From contig BSQZ01000005.1 of NCBI GenBank assembly GCA_033239005.1, positions 1,578,501 to 1,642,500 on the forward strand: DNA of 64,000 nt, read 5' to 3'. The stretch comes from Lamellibrachia satsuma. Taxonomy: Eukaryota > Annelida > Polychaeta > Sabellida > Siboglinidae. This document shows positions 25,331-36,292 of the stretch, in pieces. Positions within the stretch are counted from its first letter, which is position 1. Each line of letters opens with the position of its first letter. Under the pieces are notes generated by a model, which was not told the DNA's origin, did no database searches, and saw only the letters and a program-made list of their open reading frames with translations. The position numbers and the translations under genes were made by a program.

Positions 25331-25964
25331 ATCCATCAAAGAACATGTAAGGGTAGTTATAAATGGATTGGGGAACAGCAGCCTACAGGGTGTAAAAGTG
25401 CTAAATTTGTGGAGAGAATACAGTGATTAGTTACTAGCTCCTTCAAGCATGTGATATGTTGACGGGTCTCAGCTTGAAACACCTACATCTCCCATCAATT
25501 ATACATGACATTCTGGATGCAGTGGAGTGATTTATACCTTGATATCTAGATACCGTAATAGAAAAAAAATTGTATTTTGACAGTTGGTAAAACACGCACA
25601 TGACATGAGCTTCAACAAGATAGTTTACAGATGACATTTAATCGGGACTTAAACTCATTAATGCTTTGTGCATTACATGATTACTACTTCCTGTGGTAGA
25701 CTGTTCCACATGCTAAGTAAGCAATATGGGCTCCTTTGGCATGGATCAATAGGGGCACATTTAGCAGGATGTGTTTTTTCGCACTTTTGCGGTCCAAATC
25801 ACATGGGGCTTCTTGGACCTAAGAGGTACACCAGGCTAACGGACACTCTGAACCGTACTTCAACCAAACTATCAGAAATGGGTAAATCGGGGGATGATGG
25901 TAAAAAATTGGTGTGCGTATTATACATGTTACTATAGAAATCCTGTCAGATATGAGTAAAATGT

Positions 25965-26070
25965 CAGGGTGCATATTATACTTGGGGACATATACTTGGG
26001 GACATATATTATACTTGGGGACATATATTATACTTGGGGATATATATTATACTTGGGGACATATATTATG
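25965..26070. repeat. 20-bp tandem repeat (ACATATATTATACTTGGGG)
   Basis: About five near-identical units. No coding content. Confidence 0.9.
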
Positions 26071-26199
26071 CACGGAAAATTAAGGTAGTAATACAACACT
26101 TAGTTTAATTAAAACAAGAAATACATTGTTCACATACAAATTGAAGGTAATTATTTTTTCTATATAATCAACCAGAAGCTAATGTCATCTGATTGCACT

Positions 26200-26520
26200 G
26201 CTGAATGCCAATGCCCAGGAGCCTATATGCCCAGGAGCCTTTATACCAAGGAGCCAATGCCCAGAAGCCAATCCCAAGGAGACAATCCCCAGAAACCAAT
26301 GCCCAGGAGCATATATGCCCAGGAGCCAATGCTCAGAAGCCAATGCCAAGGAGCCAGTACACAGAAGCCAGTGTCCAGGAGCCAGTACACAGAAGCCAAT
26401 GCCAAGGAGCCAGTACACAGAAGCCAATGCCAAGGAGCCAGTACATAGAAGCCAGTGTCCAGGAGCCAGTGCCCAGGTGCCAATACCCAGGAGTCAATGC
26501 CCTGGAGCCTATATGGATGG
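26200..26520. repeat. Minisatellite, about 15-18 bp units (CCAATGCCMAGGAG)
   Basis: Roughly 18 imperfect units built on CCARTGCCCAGGAGCC and AGTACACAGAAGCC. Because the unit lacks stops, open frames of up to about 200 codons arise on both strands. Their sequences are simple repeats (QxPxxRSQ), so I do not call a protein. Confidence 0.88.
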
Positions 26521-26559
26521 AAGGGACCACTCCCCAACATCCCCAAAATGCATTGCTGC

Positions 26560-27350
26560 GGGGTCTGGGGTGGCGGTTTGTCCCTGAAATCACCCATCAG
26601 AGGGGAAAAAATACATTTATTTATGGGAATGATACCAAGGCTAAAAAAGTACCAAATCTTTCCTTGGGGTTCTCTGAATATGGAATGACCAATGCCAGCA
26701 ATTTTAAGTGGGGGATTCCCCCTGCCAGCAACTCCCAAAGGGTGCGAAAAAGGGGGCATTTATTTATGGGAATAACATCAAGGCTAAAAACAGTGTCAAA
26801 TCTTCCCTTCTTGAGTATGGAGTGACCAATGTAAAAAAATTTAGGTGGGGCCTTCCCTCTGCCAGCAACCCTTGAAGGGTGAAAAAAGAGGCACTTTTTT
26901 AATGGAATGACGCAAAGGATAAAAACAGTATGAAATGTACCCATAGGGTCCCCTGAATATGGCAAGACCAATGTAAGTGGGGGCTTCCCTTGCCAGCGAC
27001 CCCCAAAGGGTTAGAAAAGGGGCATTCATTTAATGGAATGACATGATGGATAAAAACAGTGATTGATGGCGGCATCTTCGTACATGAAACCATGCTGCAG
27101 CACAGCAAGTCAAAGGGAACCCCAAGGGAAGATATGACACTGTTTTAGCCTTGGCGGCATTCCATAAATAAATGCTTCCTTTTTCTTATCCTTTAGGGGT
27201 TGCTGGCTGGAGGATGGCCCCGCCTAAAATTGTTGGAATTGGGCATTCCGTACTTAGGAAAACCCAAGGGAAGATATGACACTGTTTTTTGCGTTGGTAT
27301 CATTCCATAAATAAATGCACCCTTTTTCTCATCCTTTCGGGGTTGCTCTG
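26560..27350. repeat. Diverged tandem array, about 145-bp unit, with orientation switch
   Basis: Units contain CATTTATTTATGGGAATGA, AAAACAGTRTSAAAT and TGCCAGCAACYCCCAAAGGGT. Three to four units run one way (26600-27060). From about 27110 the same motifs appear as inverse complements (GACACTGTTTTAGCCTTGG, CATTCCATAAATAAATGC). No gene is seen. Confidence 0.75.
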
Positions 27351-27427
27351 GGCTTCTGGTCTACTCAATAAGCTGGTGAATTGCACTGATAATTTTCAGT
27401 AGTTGTGCTTTTGTGTTGTGCTGCCAG

Positions 27428-27695
27428 ATGTTAGTAGTCACTAACAGGTGTCACATATGTAGCTGTTAGCAGGTGTCACATGATGTGTAGTTAGTAGCTA
27501 TTAACATGTGTCACATGTTTGAGTAGTTAGTAGCTATTAGCAGGTGTCACATGGGTGTGTAGTTAGTAGCTATTAGCAGGTGTCACATGTTTGAGTAGTT
27601 AGTAGCTATTAACAGGTGTCACATGTTTGAGTAGTTAGTAGCTATTAGCAGGTGTCACATGTGTGAGTAGTTAGTACTATTACCAGTTGTCATGG
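27428..27695. repeat. 37-bp minisatellite
   Basis: About seven units of AGTAGTTAGTAGCTATTAGCAGGTGTCACATG plus a short variable join. Copies abut directly with no spacers. Confidence 0.9.
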
Positions 27696-28729
27696 GAGTG
27701 TCTAATGATGAAGTTGTCTGGTAGGTTTCAGTGTTATTGTGACATTATACAGTGTTTAGCAAACACTGTATAGTGTTGTATTACTAGAAACGAGCTCAAT
27801 GGAATGTAATAAAATTGAGCATAATCACCTTCCCCTTCCAGCTATTTCCAGCAAGGGAGTCCACTTATTGTCTCACATATTCGTTTGTTTTGTGTTTAGT
27901 ATATACAAAATGCGGAAGTGTCTCCTGAAGCATTTTGTTTCAAATGTTTGTACGTATCTCTCTGTCTCTGCTGTCAGAGTCCAGCTCTCGCATCCGTAGA
28001 GGAGGATGGATACAGTGAGTGCTCTGTAGAACTTAATACTCGGTAGTTACCAATTCTACCATAGTATCCATCACAGGACAACTGTTCCGAGTTCTGAAAC
28101 ATTCAGTCAACCCTAAAAACGGTAAGGTCGACTAATATTAGAGGGGATTACACTTGTGAAGCAAATAATTCTCCTGAATGTAAGCATCAAATAAATAACT
28201 CTTGATTTACTGGAATTGCAGCATTCATTATACAAATTGCTTCCATCTGGTTGCTAGTATTGGGGTATGCAGTTAAACTCTCCTCTATTCATCTGATGTT
28301 AGAGAAGCCAATAGAGGAGATGGGAGGCACAGCGATAACCATGTGGGATACTTTTGGCCAACCATGGAGACTAAAGTGGGTGACAGTCAGTTACAACAAG
28401 AGACACTGTCTCATAAACCAGAGAACTAGTCATTATTTAATCATAAACTTCCAGGCCTGGATGACTTGCCAAGGCTGTCAGACAGACAGACTCTTCAAAT
28501 CAAGTGTTGCCTCTTATACTTGTGAGACTAATAAAAACTGACCTTTACTGATCTGGGGGTGAATACATTGCGATGTAGACATGCTGCAGGGGATTATTTA
28601 CACAGGTGTGCACAGAGCTTCATGGAAACCCCAGGTGAGCAGTCACAGTTAGTAGTTTTAGGGGTCTGCAGTTAGTGCAGTAAACCGCTCATCTTCCTCC
28701 GCAAAGAACCAAATTCTGCTTAGCCAGAT
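27696..28729. other. Non-coding spacer
   Basis: I see no gene. Short open frames here show no family motif. Confidence 0.35.
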
Positions 28730-30310
28730 GGAATTCTCATTCAATCCAAGAGAATGTGAAATACTATTGTCAATAAATTTAACTCAATTTTCATCAATAT
28801 TGGCCCTACCTTTGCTTGTAAAATAACCAATACTGGAGATAAATCTTTCAAAGATTATTTGAAAAACCGAAGTCTGCATACTTTTGAATGTAAGCCAGTA
28901 AACGAAAATAAAACTATGAGCATAATTGATAATTTACACCCAAAATCTAGCTGTGGAAAACATGGTCTATCAACAATAGTATTAACGCTTATAAAAACTG
29001 AAATTAGTGAAGTGGTCATGCTAATTATTTATCAGTCAATAGCTACTGGTATATTTCCAGACAAACTAAAAATTGTTAAAGTGATACCACTTTTTAAAAA
29101 AGGTGATGATTCCATCTTTTTTTTACCAGCCATTTCAAAAATATTTGAAAGAATTATGTTTAACCAAATGCACGAACACTTTCATTCCAATAACTTATAC
29201 TATGATAATTAATACAGGTTTAGAGAAAAACATTCTACAGAACTAGCCAATCTATAAATAATAGATAGAATTGTTCAGGAACTTGATCCGTCAGCAACTC
29301 CATTAAACATACCTTGATTTATCAAAAGAGTTTGACACCATTGATCACAACATACTGTTACATAAATTAAATTACTGTGGTATAAATGGTGCTGCACTTG
29401 ATCTCTGTAAGAACTACCGATACAATTGCAAACAATATGTAGAAGTTGGAGATTTTAATCGGAAGAAGCAGCGATAACTACTGGTGTTCCCCAGTGGTCT
29501 ATTTTAGGACTACTCCTATTTATTATATATTTATTAATGACAACACTTTTTAGTGACCTTTTTAAATTTGTAATATATGCTGACTACACCACCTTATCCA
29601 GTATATTGAATACATTTCAATCTTTGAATGGCCAAAGCCAAAGTCAAAGTCAAAATATAAACAACGAATTAAAAAAATATGCAAATGGTTAAAGGCCAAC
29701 CCAACAAACTTTCTCTAAACGTTAAAAAACAAAAGTTATGAAATTTCACATGGCTCAAAAGAAAATTTAATCTCCTGTGTTGCAAATAGATGGGACAAAC
29801 ATTGAATGTGTAAATGATTTTAATTTTTTAGGTATCACCATAAATACCCACTTAAACAAAATCATCAAAACAATTGGAATATTAAATAAACTTAAACATG
29901 TTTTACCTTTGAATATTTTATCTATAATGTATAATTCTTTCATTCATTCATAAATTATGGTATATTGGTGTGAGGACATCAAGCCTGTCACATTTTAAAA
30001 TTCCAAAAGAGTCCAATAAGAATAATTACTTTAAGTAAATACAACGCTCACACAGATCCCATTTATATAGAACTTAAATTTCTCAAGTTGGACGACATAT
30101 ACAAACTCCAAAAACTCAAATTTTATTTCAGATTAATTAATAAGCTCTTACCAGAATACTTCAATCAGATCCCATACGCACACAACTTTGAAATTCATCA
30201 ATGCTACACACGTGGAAGAAATAATCTTTTATTCCCACAGCCACGTATGAATTTGCAACAAAGTACACTAGACACAATATAATACAGACTATTAACAATA
30301 CTCTAAATAT
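28730..30310 (+). pseudogene. Heavily decayed LINE (family D)
   Basis: Plus-strand fragments in all three frames: SSCGKHGLSTIVL, then IATGIFPDKLKIVKVIPLFKKGD (RT front), KHSTELANL, then a DLSKEFDTIDH-like segment near 29320 and a degenerate palm region. A C-terminal piece near 30088-30280 reads YIQTPKTQILFQINKL in decayed form. Many stops and shifts are present. This is an old insertion of a CR1/L2/Jockey-group element unlike family A. Confidence 0.75.
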
Positions 30311-31119
30311 TATCCTTGAAAAAAATTTTTACTCACAGCTTATATAGTTTTTCCACTTACATTAAAAACTACTTTATTAAGAATTATGAAGCATGTTGTA
30401 TTATTCCTAATTGTTATATTTGTAAATCTTTAACCTAAACTACAATGGAGTCTTTTTGTACTGTAGTGATCCGGTATGTAATGTATTAATTTTTTAGTTT
30501 AATAGGGTGGCTCCCATGATAGTGACATTTGATATCTTAATGGGAGTCTCCCTGACGTATCTTGAATTTTGTTTTCATAATGTTCATACACGAGACTACA
30601 GGTTAAATAAAACACGTCTGAGTCTAAATGTTTTTCTGCGTGGCCTTTCTTCTGTGAGCACATGAGACACAGTTTAGTGGGCTTTGCTACACATACAACT
30701 CTTTTCTGCTACAGACCTCTATTACATTTCTCCAGCGTAAACAACACTTCACAAATGAATGGTGCTATTAATCTGTCACATCAGGGTTTACTGTTTTTGC
30801 ATAGTGTAGGTTTGGATTTCCGATGACTGACATCTTCACAATCTGTGTTCACATGTAATGAAGTAAAAGTATTTTGTTACAATGCTTGCAGATTTTTTGT
30901 GCTGTTTTTTTTTTAAACATATGCTGTATACAATACAACTTTGTCTTGGAATAAATGCCCAACTCCTCAGGTAGTCGTCCAGCAACTGTCCAACTTATGA
31001 AGACGTTTTCAAATAATAGTCTAATCCACACACACTACAGATTGGACAACTTTTAGTGATGTATGTAAATATGAACCTAAAGTATTGATCTTCTTGGCCA
31101 CCACTGTTACTGCTCAAAA

Positions 31120-31162
<43 letters not shown>

Positions 31163-31169
31163 TTTTATA

Positions 31170-31258
<89 letters not shown>

Positions 31259-31751
31259 ACAATTTTAACAACATTCATTACTGGCGATTTCAATGACATC
31301 CTTCAGTGTAGTAAGGTTGGATAACGGTAGGATTTATTTTATGTTAACGTTGCTTGATGAAGTGTGATACTGTCTAGGTTTAACTGGTGCAGTATATCAA
31401 CTGTATGTGAGATGGTGTCAGTGAGTGGGAGTTTTTAAGGCATCCACTGACTGTGACATCCATAAACAAGGTACGGTTGTACTTTTTGTGATGATGTAAA
31501 CCTAAACATTTCACCATTAAAACATTTTTCAGACACCGTAAGAATATGCCCGAAGACATTAAAGGGATTGCTTTTATCATTGAATCATGTTATAGTATAA
31601 ATAAAATCTATTGTAGCATCTCGACCATCCAAAGGTGTTTTAATGAACCATATAATGTAACCATTATTTGTTTAATTTGAATGTTTCGACTTGAATATCA
31701 TGTTTACATTGCAAGCTGAACAGCAAAGTCGATATGCATAAACAGATTTGT
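30311..31751. other. Non-coding spacer with AT microsatellite
   Basis: This holds an AT-rich microsatellite block at 31120-31255 (several TA runs). I see nothing else. Confidence 0.5.
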
Positions 31752-32363
31752 ACCCATTGATACAGTGGTTGTTGCTGTGTTTGCAGATGTTCCTTGAAAG
31801 CCGCCCTTAAAGACTGAGCCATCACAAGGTGCTCACACATGTAACAGAGGTAAAATTTGCTGGTGAGAGACGATTTGACATGTTGTAATGGATATCCAGA
31901 ATGACTTGTCAGAGTCAGCCAAGGAGCACGTGTGATTCAAGTCGCCGTGGTAACAGATATATTTCACCCATAACCTGCCAATGACTGCAGCTTGGTGAAG
32001 GGGATGGACGTAGACGTGTTCAAGGTGTAGCAGGTGATCTGTATATTGCAATGGCTATCATCAGGACATGGACTTCATGTGTCAGCAGTTGACATGGAGT
32101 AATGGAGGTGGACTAGTAGTTTCCATCAACAAGCTGGCAGTATATGTTCCCAGTTTGTTTTCAACTATGCACAAGTATATCAGTGGAACACAGACAGTAC
32201 ATGATTTAATGGGCTTACTACATTGTGTATACACATGTAACATGTTCATTGACACTAGGATGTCCTCTTGGTGACATCCAGTGTGTTGACATCCACAAAG
32301 TCAATGAATCAATATCTGTTTATTGACACTTTCGCCATCTACAAATGCCGCTCATCTTTGAGT
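31752..32363. repeat. 0.6-kb segmental duplication, copy 1
   Basis: It matches 33102-33684 along its whole length in the same orientation, with small indels (for example CCTTGAAAGCCGCCC and AAGGAGCACGTGTGATTCAAG). There is no long open frame. Copy 2 lies directly upstream of the SLC45 gene, so both may derive from its 5' flank. Confidence 0.85.
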
Positions 32364-32404
32364 TTCATTGTGGAAAGAAATTGTTCAGAGATTTGTTAAA
32401 TGTT

Positions 32405-32530
32405 AATCAGGTTGGTATAGAATAATGAAAAAACAATTTTCTTCTAATCACAACAATTGAGAGCATGAGAGTAAGTAAATCTCATTACCTATAGTTGTGA
32501 TTACAAGAAAATGTTTACTTCATTGTTCAG
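32405..32530. mobile_element. Short hairpin element related to 1810-2175
   Basis: Inverted arms (TTTTCTTCTAATCACAA / TTGTGATTACAAGAAAA) match the arms that flank the Penelope-like relic at 1810-2175, including the leading GTTGGTA. No coding part remains. Confidence 0.5.
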
Positions 32531-32835
32531 ACACTTTGTAAGAATATGACGGAGGATATTTACAAATTTTAAACTTATGGGAGAGTCTCCCCGCAGTGGA
32601 AAGTTATCAGCGGTGAACGTGGATAAACACGCTATTCCAGCCCCGAGCCTGAGCTGTTTGCCAGTAACTCATCCATTTATACATACAGTACTGCGAACCA
32701 GAGTGAATCTACATAAACCTGCAACATACAGATGTCTGCTTAGAGCCTTAAGGTGTCATCTCTCACTAAGAGGCCACAGAGGATAATTAATTTGTTTTAT
32801 TTTGATTATCATAATTTGTGAGATGTATCAGTTGC

Positions 32836-32930
32836 GGTGTATGGACAAAAGCCCTTCTGGACAAAAGCCTCCACGGAAAAAGACCTCCCCCACTCTGAAC
32901 AGAATCCCCACTGGACAAAATCCCCACAGT
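32836..32930. mobile_element. Solo MULE terminus with 15-bp tandem units
   Basis: It begins GGTGTATG and then runs into GACAAAAGCCCTTCTG-type units (about six, imperfect: GACAAAAGCCTCCACG, GACAAAATCCCCACAG). The layout, GGT plus five bases then GACA units, is exactly that of the two MULEs at 49887 and 55686. No partner terminus is seen nearby, so it is a relic. Confidence 0.6.
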
Positions 32931-33101
32931 CTTACTATATACTTACCAAATATTTTTTTTCATACTAGACCAAATAGGATTCATAAGTTGCAGTAGTTGA
33001 TATATAAGATAACATTACAATATGTGCATAATGTATTTTATTCTTGTATATGCAAAGTTTATGCATAAATGCATAGAGATGGTAACTTGTATCCAATTTG
33101 A

Positions 33102-33684
33102 ATCCATTGATACAGTGTTGTTGCTGTGTTTGCAGATGTTCCTTGAAAGCCGCCCATAAAGACTGAGCCATCACAAGGTGCTCACACACGTAACAGAGGT
33201 AGAGTTTGCACGTGAGAGACGATTTGACATGTTGTAATGGATATCCAGAATGACTCGTTAGAGTCAGCCAAGGAGCACGTGTGATTCAAGTCGCCGTGGT
33301 AACAGATATGTTTCACCTGTGACCTGCCAATGACTGCAGCTTGGTGAAGGGGATGGACGTTTTCAAGGTGTAGCAGGTGATCTGTATACTGCAATGGCTA
33401 TCATCAGGACATGGCCTTCACGGGTCAGTTGACGTGGAGGTGGACTAGTAGCTTCCATCAACAAGCTGGGAGTATATGTTCCCAGTTTGTTGTCAACTAT
33501 GCACAAGTATATCAGTGGAACACAGACAGTACACGGCTTAATAGGCTTAATTACTACATTGTATATGCACATGTAACATGTGCATTGACACTAGGATGTC
33601 CTCTTGGTGACATCCACAAAGTCAATGAATCAACAGATGTTCATTGACATCTTTGCCAACTACAAAGGCCGCTCATCTTTGAGT
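33102..33684. repeat. 0.6-kb segmental duplication, copy 2
   Basis: Direct duplicate of 31752-32363. It ends about 95 bases before the SLC45 start codon, so it may contain promoter or 5'UTR sequence. A CACGTG E-box lies just beyond it, near 33700. Confidence 0.85.
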
Positions 33685-33779
33685 CAATATTTAGATCGTC
33701 ACGTGTCTGACAACTGCTCAACAACACTTATCACTGGAACATCGACATACTTGTCACAGTGACACCTGGTGACACAAAC

Positions 33780-36292
33780 ATGGATAGCCGAGTGGAAATG
33801 AAGGACTCTGTGTACACGCAGGTTCGGGGTATTGGACCTCATGGGATGTCATTCTTCCAAGTGCTGCTTCTCAATGCCATTGTGTGTGGCCTTGAGTTCT
33901 GTGCCAGTGCCGCATTCACATACATCCCTCCAATGTTACTGAAGGCCGGCCTAGCTGAAGAACACATGAGCATCGTGCTCGGCGTTGGTCCACTGATCGG
34001 GTTCTTTGCTGTGCCAATGATCGGCCGATGGAGTGACAGATGCCGCAGCCCGTACGGCCGTCGTCGACCATTCATCCTTGGTCTGAGTCTTGCTCTCATA
34101 CTTTCACTCTTCATCATTCCCTACGGCGAGAGACTAAGTGTGGTCATCTTTGGGGAAAGCAACATTAGCATACATCTTGGTACGATATTCCTCATTGTCG
34201 GCTCGGTGATGCTTGACTTCACAAGCCAGGCGTGTCTGACTCCCTGTGAGGCGCTGCTGTCGGACGCCAGCAAGACTAGCAACCAGCAGGAACGCTGCTT
34301 CACTGTGTACTCAATCATGGTCAGTCTTGGTGGTTGTATTGGCTACTTAATCACTGCCATTGACTGGAGTGACATGTACATCAGTGTAGTGTTTGGTGGC
34401 CAGGAACAGACTGCTTTCTCATTGCTCATAATACTCTTCACACTCATGCTCACAGTGACATTGATCGTTGCCCAGGAGAACCCACTTCCCAACAGCACTG
34501 AAGACAACGCAGATACAGACTTGCTTGATAAGATCCAGCAGGTGATTGGACACAAGGACCCAATGGTGCTGACCATCCTGCCACCAGACCCAGGGTACGA
34601 GTCGGATATCAACAATTCATCTCCTGAAGGTAGTGAACAAAATGGCCTAATATCATTGTCAACGAGACCTGAATCTGTAAGCTATTACCATCATCTCTGC
34701 TGGCCGCAGCGACTGCTCAGGTGCGTCCGCACTCCAACATCACATTGGACCATTACGAACATTGACTCATTCATCCACCTGTTGTGTCTACGGATGTATG
34801 CCCTGATGCCTGACTTCATCCAGGCCTACTTCTACGTGCCTGCAGTACTGAAGCGACTAGCTCTTGCCAACTTCTTCAGCTGGGCAGCGGTGATGGGCTT
34901 CAACTTGTTCTTCACTGACTTTGTTGGCCAGGCAGTGTACGGTGGTAACCCAAATGCACCGGCTGATTCACCCCTGCAGGGGCTTTACGATGAGGGCGTG
35001 CGTATGGGCAGTTGGGGACTGCTCTTGCACTGTATCACCTCGGCAGTGTATGCGACTTGCATTGGACATCTGATTACGAGGTTTGGATCACGTCAGACTT
35101 ACTTTATAGGCATGTTCACATTCTCCATGGCCATGGCTGTCATGGTGATCTCTCGCAATGTTTATGTCATCATCACCATGGCCGCCTGCACAGGATTCGG
35201 CTACGCTACCATGACGACAGTGCCATTTCTACTAGTGACAGCATACCATGACGACAAACTGGTACGTTCCTGGGAGTACATCGTGGCTTTAGTTTCTCGT
35301 ATTTCTGATAAAAACTTTCGTTCGGTCTTTGTAATCTGCAACGTATCTTGCAGGAATCCTTTGCCAGTTTGTCTTGTAGTGTATTTTTAATAATGTGTAC
35401 CATAGAAGTGTACCTTGCTAATGTATCTTGTTAGAGTACTTTGTAGATGTATCTTGCAGATGTACCTTGCTAGTGTAGCGTGTACCTTGTCTGTGAATCT
35501 TATATCTTGTATATGTACCTTGACAATGCATCTTGCAGATGTATATTATAGTGTAGCTAGCCAGTATTTTTATAGGTGTATCTTGCCAGAATGTTTGCTG
35601 GTCTGCTTTGTAGTTGCTGTCATATTGCAGGTCTACTTTACAAATGCTCTCATGTTGCACTACTTTACAGTTTCTGTCATGTTGCATGTCTGTGTTGTTT
35701 CATGCCTGCTTTGCAGATGCTGCAATGTTATATGTCTATTTTACAGTTGATGGAATGTAACCTAATTTACAGTTTGTGTCATGTTACAGGACTACTTTAC
35801 AGTTGTTGTCATGTTGCAGGCTTGCTTTACAGAATATGTCGTGTTACACATCTGTTTTACAGTTGATGTAATGTAGCCAACCTTATAGTTTATGTAATGT
35901 TGCAGGACTACTTTACAGTTGCTATCGTGTTGCAGGTCTACTTTACAGTTGCTGTCATGTTGCAGGCGTACTTTTCAGTTGTCATGTTGCAGATCTACTT
36001 TACATTTGCTGTCATATCACAGGTCTACTTCTATGACGTATCAGACGACTCGACACAGCTACACCGCGGCATCGGAGCAGACTTGGCAATGCTGGACAGT
36101 GCCTATTTCCTAGCCCAGGTAATGCTGTCTGCTCTAATGGGCTACATCGTCCACTACACAGGCACTGTGGTCAGCTACGTGGTGTGTGCGAGTGTCCTGG
36201 GCGCACTCTCCTGCGTCTGCATTCTCCGCATCATCTGTAGCAAGGCTGAGATTACAACCATCCTCAAGCACAGCAGGAGATACGCAAATTAA
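33780..36292 (+). CDS. SLC45-family sugar/proton transporter (2 coding exons, 583 aa)
   Basis: This is a major-facilitator protein of the SLC45 group (proton-linked sucrose/sugar carriers; SLC45A1-A4 in mammals). Exon 1 is 33780-35261 (donor CTG|GTACGT) and exon 2 is 36023-36292 (acceptor CACAG|GTCTAC), in phase 0. ATG at 33780 is the first in-frame ATG; a GTG-led extension upstream has no support. Marks: GLEFCASAAFTYIPPML (37-53, helix 1), GRWSDRCRSPYGRRRPFIL (82-100, the loop 2-3 signature) and a long cytosolic loop (about 232-355). The second half has NLFFTDFVGQAVYGG (375-389), and helices run through TTVPFLLVTAYHD (479-491). Exon 2 supplies the last two helices, starting near DLAMLDSAYFLAQ. 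The extracytosolic DDST loop is short compared with vertebrate SLC45A1/A4. Which paralogue it is cannot be told. A polyadenylation signal AATAAA lies at 36993-36998. Confidence 0.9.
35262..36022 (+). repeat. SLC45 intron made of degenerate tandem repeats
   Basis: The first part repeats TGTACCTTGCTAATGTATCTTGCAGA-like units. The second part (about 35580-36010) repeats TTGCTGTCATGTTGCAGGTCTACTTTACAG-like units of about 30 bp. The second unit contains CAGGTCTACTT, which is identical to the true acceptor and exon-2 start at 36020-36030, so the intron carries many copies of its own 3' splice site. Confidence 0.8.

Noticed and set aside
26205..26825. Open frame of about 206 codons across the minisatellite, plus long antisense frames
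   Set aside because: The protein is a simple repeat dictated by the 15-18 bp DNA unit; frames are open on both strands, and no start context, splice site or family motif is present.
27428..27695. Regular repeats suggesting a CRISPR-like array
   Set aside because: Units are contiguous with no unique spacers, and the genome is animal; this is a minisatellite.
35415..36022. Open frames inside the SLC45 intron (Cys/Leu/Tyr-rich)
   Set aside because: They arise from the tandem repeat. The MFS alignment requires a junction 35261/36023, and the repeat peptide has no family match.
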